Shown piece after piece: positions 60,131 to 64,000 of a DNA stretch of 64,000 nucleotides. Under the pieces are notes generated by a model. The model ran no database searches, was not told where the DNA came from, and saw only the letters and a list, made by a program, of their open reading frames with translations. Made by a program: the position numbers and the translations under genes. Position 1 is the stretch's first letter. Each line of letters begins with the position of its first letter. Source of the DNA: Aquisalibacillus elongatus (GTDB lineage: Bacteria > Bacillota > Bacilli > Bacillales > Alkalibacillaceae); NCBI RefSeq assembly GCF_003843875.1, contig NZ_RKRF01000008.1, positions 372,001 to 436,000 of the forward strand, written 5' to 3'.

Positions 60131-61264
60131 ATGTATTATTTATTTGGCGATGTCATAACCAATGGTAAAGTCTTACCTAATTACTACGTAGGAATAGATG
60201 GTGAATATATCACGGAAGTTGGCACGGAACCACGTTTTAAACAAGCGCCTGTGTATTATGAGGAAGGTAATTATATTTGCCCAGGGCTTATAGATGTCCA
60301 TATACATGGTGTGCATGGGTTGGATTTTATGGATGTTGATCAACCTAAACGGTTTTCAACGATGGCCAGTCATCTAGCTCGACATGGAGTGACGTCATTT
60401 CTGGCTACGTCTAGAACTTCCTCTATGGAAGACCTTCTACTTTTTTTAGATGAAGTTAGTCATTTTGATCATCAAAATAGTCAAATTCTCGGAGTCCATT
60501 TGGAAGGTCCGTGGATATCTGAAAAATATCGAGGTGCTCAACCAACGTCATATATCAGACCATTTTCGGAAGACGATTTATCGACTATTATTAAGCCCTA
60601 TCATTCATTAATAAAAAAAATAACGTTGGCTCCTGAATTAGTTGAGCATACATCAAGGATACAAGAGGTTGAAGAACTAGGGATTCGTTTATCGATGGGG
60701 CATACAGATGCGTCTTTTGATACTGTTCAACACGTTACAGAACAGGGCGTACACCATATGACGCATACCTTTAATGCGATGAGTCCTTTCCATCACCGAA
60801 CGCCTGGTGCTGCAGCAGCGGCTTTATATTTTAAGGATATTAACACTGAAATCATAGCGGATAGCCTGCACGTTCATCCAGCAATCATTAAATTACTATA
60901 TAACACAAAAGGGAAAGATTATGTCGTCGTTGTATCAGATTGTACAGGCTATGATCATTTAGAAGACGGCACCTATCACATGAGAGGGAAAACCCTTATT
61001 AAGCGTGGAAAAGGAATTTATTTGGAACAAGGTAATCTAGCCGGAAGTTCATTATTATTAATACAAATGTTAAAGGTGTTAGTCGAACAATGTAACATTC
61101 CGATTGAAGACGTCATTTATATGATGACTCAAACGCCGATTAAGACTCTTACAGTCAATCAGAAGGTCGGACAGTTAAAAAAGGGTTACCGAGCTAATGC
61201 CATTGTTTTAGACCATACATATCAATTGAAATATACCATTGTAAATGGAGCTGTCGTTAACTAA
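60131..61264 (+). CDS. nagA: N-acetylglucosamine-6-phosphate deacetylase paralogue 1
   Basis: 377 residues. Metal motif HIHGVHGLDFMD (~57-68), HLEGPWISEKYRGAQP (~125-140), LSMGHTDASFD, THTFNAMSPFHHRTPG (~217-232) and catalytic Asp in VVVSDCTGYD (~272-281). Position HRTPG has Thr where NagA usually has Glu (HREPG). It deacetylates GlcNAc-6-P or a related acetamido sugar phosphate. ATG after GAGGAATTAGCAT; 9 bp before the RpiR-type regulator. Confidence 0.88.
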   Translation: MYYLFGDVITNGKVLPNYYVGIDGEYITEVGTEPRFKQAPVYYEEGNYICPGLIDVHIHGVHGLDFMDVDQPKRFSTMASHLARHGVTSFLATSRTSSMEDLLLFLDEVSHFDHQNSQILGVHLEGPWISEKYRGAQPTSYIRPFSEDDLSTIIKPYHSLIKKITLAPELVEHTSRIQEVEELGIRLSMGHTDASFDTVQHVTEQGVHHMTHTFNAMSPFHHRTPGAAAAALYFKDINTEIIADSLHVHPAIIKLLYNTKGKDYVVVVSDCTGYDHLEDGTYHMRGKTLIKRGKGIYLEQGNLAGSSLLLIQMLKVLVEQCNIPIEDVIYMMTQTPIKTLTVNQKVGQLKKGYRANAIVLDHTYQLKYTIVNGAVVN

Positions 61265-61273
61265 GGAGGTTAT

Positions 61274-62107
61274 ATGATGAAAAAACCAATAGTAGAAGTC
61301 ATCAATAGTTATTACCCGTCACTGACAAACTCAGAACAAAAAGTAGCACAATATGTTTTAGACCATTTAGACCAAATTATGTATTATTCGGTTAATGATT
61401 TAGCTGACGAAGCCGATGTTGGTGAGACAACTGTCTTACGTTTTTGTAGAAAAATAGGATTAAAAGGTTACCAAGAGTTCAAGCTTAACATTGCCCAGAC
61501 CGTAGCTGATACAAAAAATGGTACAAAAGAAAAAAGTGATTCGAGTCTATCGCAAATGGTTCTATCTAATACTTTAGAAGCTTTAGAACGTACTGAATCT
61601 ATGATTACAGACGATGATTTGAATGAGGCAATCCAGCTACTCAAGCGAGCAGAACGTATTCATTTTTTTGGTGTCGGAACATCTGGAATCACGGCAATGG
61701 ATGCCAAAAGCCGCTTTTTACGAATTGGTAAGATGGTTGAATTTATTCAAGATTCACACCTTCAAGCCATGCAGGCTTCTACCTTAAATGAACAAGATGT
61801 CGTCGTAGGGTTAAGTATTTCAGGAAGTACGAGAGATACGTTAGAGTCTTTAAAAATTGCCAAGGATAATGGGGCAAAAGTGATCGCCATTACGTATTTC
61901 TCACGATCCCCGATTACAAAATTTGCGGACTTAGTATTATTAGGTGGTGCAAAAGAATCCCCATTAGAGGGCGGTTCCTTAACTGCAAAAATATCCCAGC
62001 TTTACGTCATTGATTTATTATGTACTGGGCTTGCGTTAGAAGAAAAAGAACAGTCATTAGACATGAAACAAAAAACGGCAGAAGCCGTCGTTAATAAAAT
62101 TTACTAG
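61274..62107 (+). CDS. MurR/RpiR-family transcriptional regulator
   Basis: 277 residues. N-terminal RpiR helix-turn-helix NDLADEADVGETTVLRFCRK (~40-59) and a C-terminal SIS domain (HFFGVGTSGITAMDAKSRFL, VVGLSISGSTRDTLESLKIA) that senses a sugar phosphate. Its place between two nagA genes suggests it answers to an amino-sugar phosphate. ATG 61274 or 61277, both after AAGGAGGTTAT. Confidence 0.92.
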   Translation: MMKKPIVEVINSYYPSLTNSEQKVAQYVLDHLDQIMYYSVNDLADEADVGETTVLRFCRKIGLKGYQEFKLNIAQTVADTKNGTKEKSDSSLSQMVLSNTLEALERTESMITDDDLNEAIQLLKRAERIHFFGVGTSGITAMDAKSRFLRIGKMVEFIQDSHLQAMQASTLNEQDVVVGLSISGSTRDTLESLKIAKDNGAKVIAITYFSRSPITKFADLVLLGGAKESPLEGGSLTAKISQLYVIDLLCTGLALEEKEQSLDMKQKTAEAVVNKIY

Positions 62108-62128
62108 ACATAGAAAGCGTGATGCAGA

Positions 62129-63295
62129 TTGGAACAGACATTACTCATTAAAGGTGGTCAGATTATAACGCCCGAACGCTATCTATCGAACGGTTGGCTA
62201 TATATAAAAGATGGTGTTATTCAAGATATAGGAAGCGAAGACCAAATCCCCCTGTATGAAGCAGGAAATACGATTCACTTGCAACAGGGTGAATATGTGT
62301 TTCCTGGGTTTATAGATATACATATTCATGGTGCGTCTGGTTACGATTTTATGGATGGTCAAGAAGCTGTTGAATCCATTGCTCATGTTCTACCACAAGA
62401 AGGAACAACGAGTTTTTTAGCGACGACAATTACATCAGATGAAAACACCACAATAAAAGCCTTAGAGGGGATTGCTGCTTACGCTAAACGACCATCAAAA
62501 GGGGCAGAACTTTTAGGAGTGCACCTTGAAGGGCCGTTTATCAATCCAGTTTTTGCAGGTGCCCAACCTATTTCAGCTATTCAAGTCCCCAATATAGAAC
62601 AGTTTAAGTATTGGAATGAAGTAGCAGACCAACTAATTAAGGTCGTTACCCTTGCATCTGAACAACCAAACGGTAATTCGTTAATAGATTTCCTTCATAA
62701 CCAACGCATTGTCCCGTCAATTGGACACTCAAATGCGACTTTTGAAGAGGTTCAATTAGCTATAGAAAGCGGTTTGAAGCATGCCACTCATTTTTATAAT
62801 GCGATGAGTAAACTACATCACCGTGAACCAGGCGTGGTTGGCTCCGTTTTACTTTCGGACCTCTATGCTGAGATTATTTTTGACGGTATTCATGTACGCG
62901 ATGAAATGGTTGAACTAGCGGTACGCATGAAAACGTCAGACCGTATGATTTTAATAACTGATTCCATGAGAGGAAAAAATTTATCAAACGGTTCTTATGA
63001 CTTAGGAGGTCAGCAAGTTACATTAAATAACGGTGAAGCTAGATTAAATGATGGTACCTTAGCAGGAAGTGTTCTGAAAATGAATGAAGCGGTCCGTCAC
63101 ATGAGTCAGATTAACGATGTGTCTTTAATTGACTTAGCCAAAATGAGTTCTATGAATGCCGCCCAGTCATTAGGACTAACGTCGAAAGGAAGCCTTGATG
63201 TTGGAAAAGATGCTGATGTCGTCATCATGGATCGCCAATTTAATGTCAACCAAACAATTGTAGATGGCAACGTGGTATATGAAGTAGAGGAGTGA
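62129..63295 (+). CDS. nagA: N-acetylglucosamine-6-phosphate deacetylase paralogue 2
   Basis: 388 residues. HIHGASGYDFMDG (~65-77), HLEGPFINPVFAGAQP (~131-146), PSIGHSNATFEE, THFYNAMSKLHHREPGVVGS (~223-242) with the usual HREPG and catalytic Asp in ILITDSMRGKNL. It is the more canonical of the two paralogues. TTG 62129 gives MEQTLLIKGGQIITPE; the ribosome site is weak. nagB follows 8 bp later. Confidence 0.92.
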   Translation: MEQTLLIKGGQIITPERYLSNGWLYIKDGVIQDIGSEDQIPLYEAGNTIHLQQGEYVFPGFIDIHIHGASGYDFMDGQEAVESIAHVLPQEGTTSFLATTITSDENTTIKALEGIAAYAKRPSKGAELLGVHLEGPFINPVFAGAQPISAIQVPNIEQFKYWNEVADQLIKVVTLASEQPNGNSLIDFLHNQRIVPSIGHSNATFEEVQLAIESGLKHATHFYNAMSKLHHREPGVVGSVLLSDLYAEIIFDGIHVRDEMVELAVRMKTSDRMILITDSMRGKNLSNGSYDLGGQQVTLNNGEARLNDGTLAGSVLKMNEAVRHMSQINDVSLIDLAKMSSMNAAQSLGLTSKGSLDVGKDADVVIMDRQFNVNQTIVDGNVVYEVEE

Positions 63296-63303
63296 CTTTG
63301 AAC

Positions 63304-64000
63304 ATGAAAGTTATGGTAGTAGAGAATTATAAAGAACTAAGTCAGAAAAGTGCTCAAATGTTTTATCAATCAATTATTAATAAACGAGCCATTAATTTAG
63401 GACTCGCAACTGGTGGCACTCCCGTCGGCTTCTACCAGGAGCTTGTTAAGTTTTTAAAAGGTCATGATATGACAGAATGTATTAGAACGTTTAATTTAGA
63501 CGAATATATTGGTCTTTCCAAAGGAAACCCCAATAGTTTCTACACGTTTATGAATGATCATTTTTATAAACCGTTAAATCTTTCAGATGATCAAACGTTT
63601 ATTCCTAATGGAAAAGCGGATGATTTAGAAGATGAGTCTAGTCAATATGAAACATTAATTCAATCGTATGGTGGGATAGATTTGCAACTACTAGGTGTTG
63701 GTGAAAATGGACATATTGGCTTCAATGAACCGGGTAGTCATTTTGAACAGAGAACGCATGTCGTTAACTTAAAGCCTTCGACGGTTCAGGCTAATGCTAG
63801 ATTCTTTAATTCTATTAAAGATGTTCCGAAAAAAGCCATTACGATGGGAATCGGTACGATATTAGATGCTAAAGAAATTATCGTGATTGCCAATGGAGAA
63901 CATAAAGCTGAAGCCATTTACCAATTAGTCCATGGAGAGAAATCAAGAAATTGGCCAATTACGGCATTAAAAGGTCATTCAAATGTAACGGTGATTCTAG
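63304..64000 (+). CDS. nagB: Glucosamine-6-phosphate deaminase (3' end cut by window)
   Basis: 232 residues are visible of about 240-260. LGLATGGTPVGFYQELVK (~32-49), FNLDEYIGLSKGNPNSFY (~63-80) and LLGVGENGHIGFNEPGSHFE (~128-147) with catalytic Asp/Glu/His are typical. It converts GlcN-6-P to fructose-6-P and ammonia, ending the amino-sugar route. ATG 63304 follows GTAGAGGAGTGACTTTGA-type sequence; the frame is open to 64000. Confidence 0.93.
   Translation, partial: MKVMVVENYKELSQKSAQMFYQSIINKRAINLGLATGGTPVGFYQELVKFLKGHDMTECIRTFNLDEYIGLSKGNPNSFYTFMNDHFYKPLNLSDDQTFIPNGKADDLEDESSQYETLIQSYGGIDLQLLGVGENGHIGFNEPGSHFEQRTHVVNLKPSTVQANARFFNSIKDVPKKAITMGIGTILDAKEIIVIANGEHKAEAIYQLVHGEKSRNWPITALKGHSNVTVIL

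Overview
The window looks like chromosomal DNA of a low-GC Bacillaceae (Bacillota), probably a moderately halophilic or alkaliphilic genus. Supporting signs are the SinI-type antirepressor, TTG/GTG starts with strong AGGAGG-type ribosome binding sites, Gram-positive lipoproteins with very acidic linkers, Na+-coupled and TRAP transporters, a 1-Cys peroxiredoxin and ABC sugar importers without their own ATPase. The assignment rests on gene content only.

Layout. (1) 1-13.3 kb, mixed housekeeping: an old-yellow-enzyme reductase, an M28-like peptidase, a Na+/solute symporter with a 40-residue partner, an SDR, an O-antigen-ligase-like protein, a Gfo/Idh/MocA oxidoreductase, a DUF6241 pseudogene, a zinc-ribbon/Yip1-like membrane protein, an EamA exporter, a NERD-domain protein and an unusual PanD. 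(2) 13.4-20.0 kb: a LacI-controlled operon (SIS isomerase, PfkB kinase, TRAP transporter, DHDPS-family lyase, LacI regulator) with two promoters, each carrying a TGTAAACG-type operator just past the -10. (3) 20.1-29.2 kb: a DUF3870 gene, a promoter plus structured leader with an intrinsic terminator, then an operon for an unidentified short-chain or cyclic acid (3-hydroxyacyl-CoA dehydrogenase, AtoE permease, CoA-transferase A/B, thiolase, zinc alcohol dehydrogenase, cyclase, CMD-family protein, DUF3237, alpha/beta hydrolase). (4) 29.3-37.4 kb, housekeeping again: M14 carboxypeptidase, nitroreductase, a permease, a Crp/Fnr regulator, a cyclic-di-GMP-I riboswitch in front of a SinI-like gene, nucleoside hydrolase, 1-Cys peroxiredoxin and small proteins. 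(5) 37.5-64 kb: a large carbohydrate locus with nanE, an alpha/alpha-toroid glycosidase-like gene, two ABC importers, a YesL-like protein, a GGDEF-like/winged-helix regulator, four Gfo/Idh dehydrogenases, a DHDPS-like lyase, an MDR dehydrogenase, an FAD oxidoreductase, a TIM-barrel isomerase/epimerase, a ROK kinase, two nagA paralogues, an RpiR regulator and nagB (cut by the window end).

Region 5 reads as one program: import an N-acetylhexosamine-containing glycoside, process it through several NAD(P)-dependent oxidations/reductions and a TIM-barrel enzyme, then pass the amino sugar through ROK kinase, NanE, NagA and NagB to fructose-6-phosphate. A redox (oxidation/beta-elimination) glycan-cleavage route is the most attractive hypothesis.

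The second notable signal is non-coding. Five intergenic arrays (four unrelated sequence families) all have a 21-bp period, with 6-15 degenerate units each. Three lie in 3' regions between convergent genes, and one family flanks the NERD gene on both sides.
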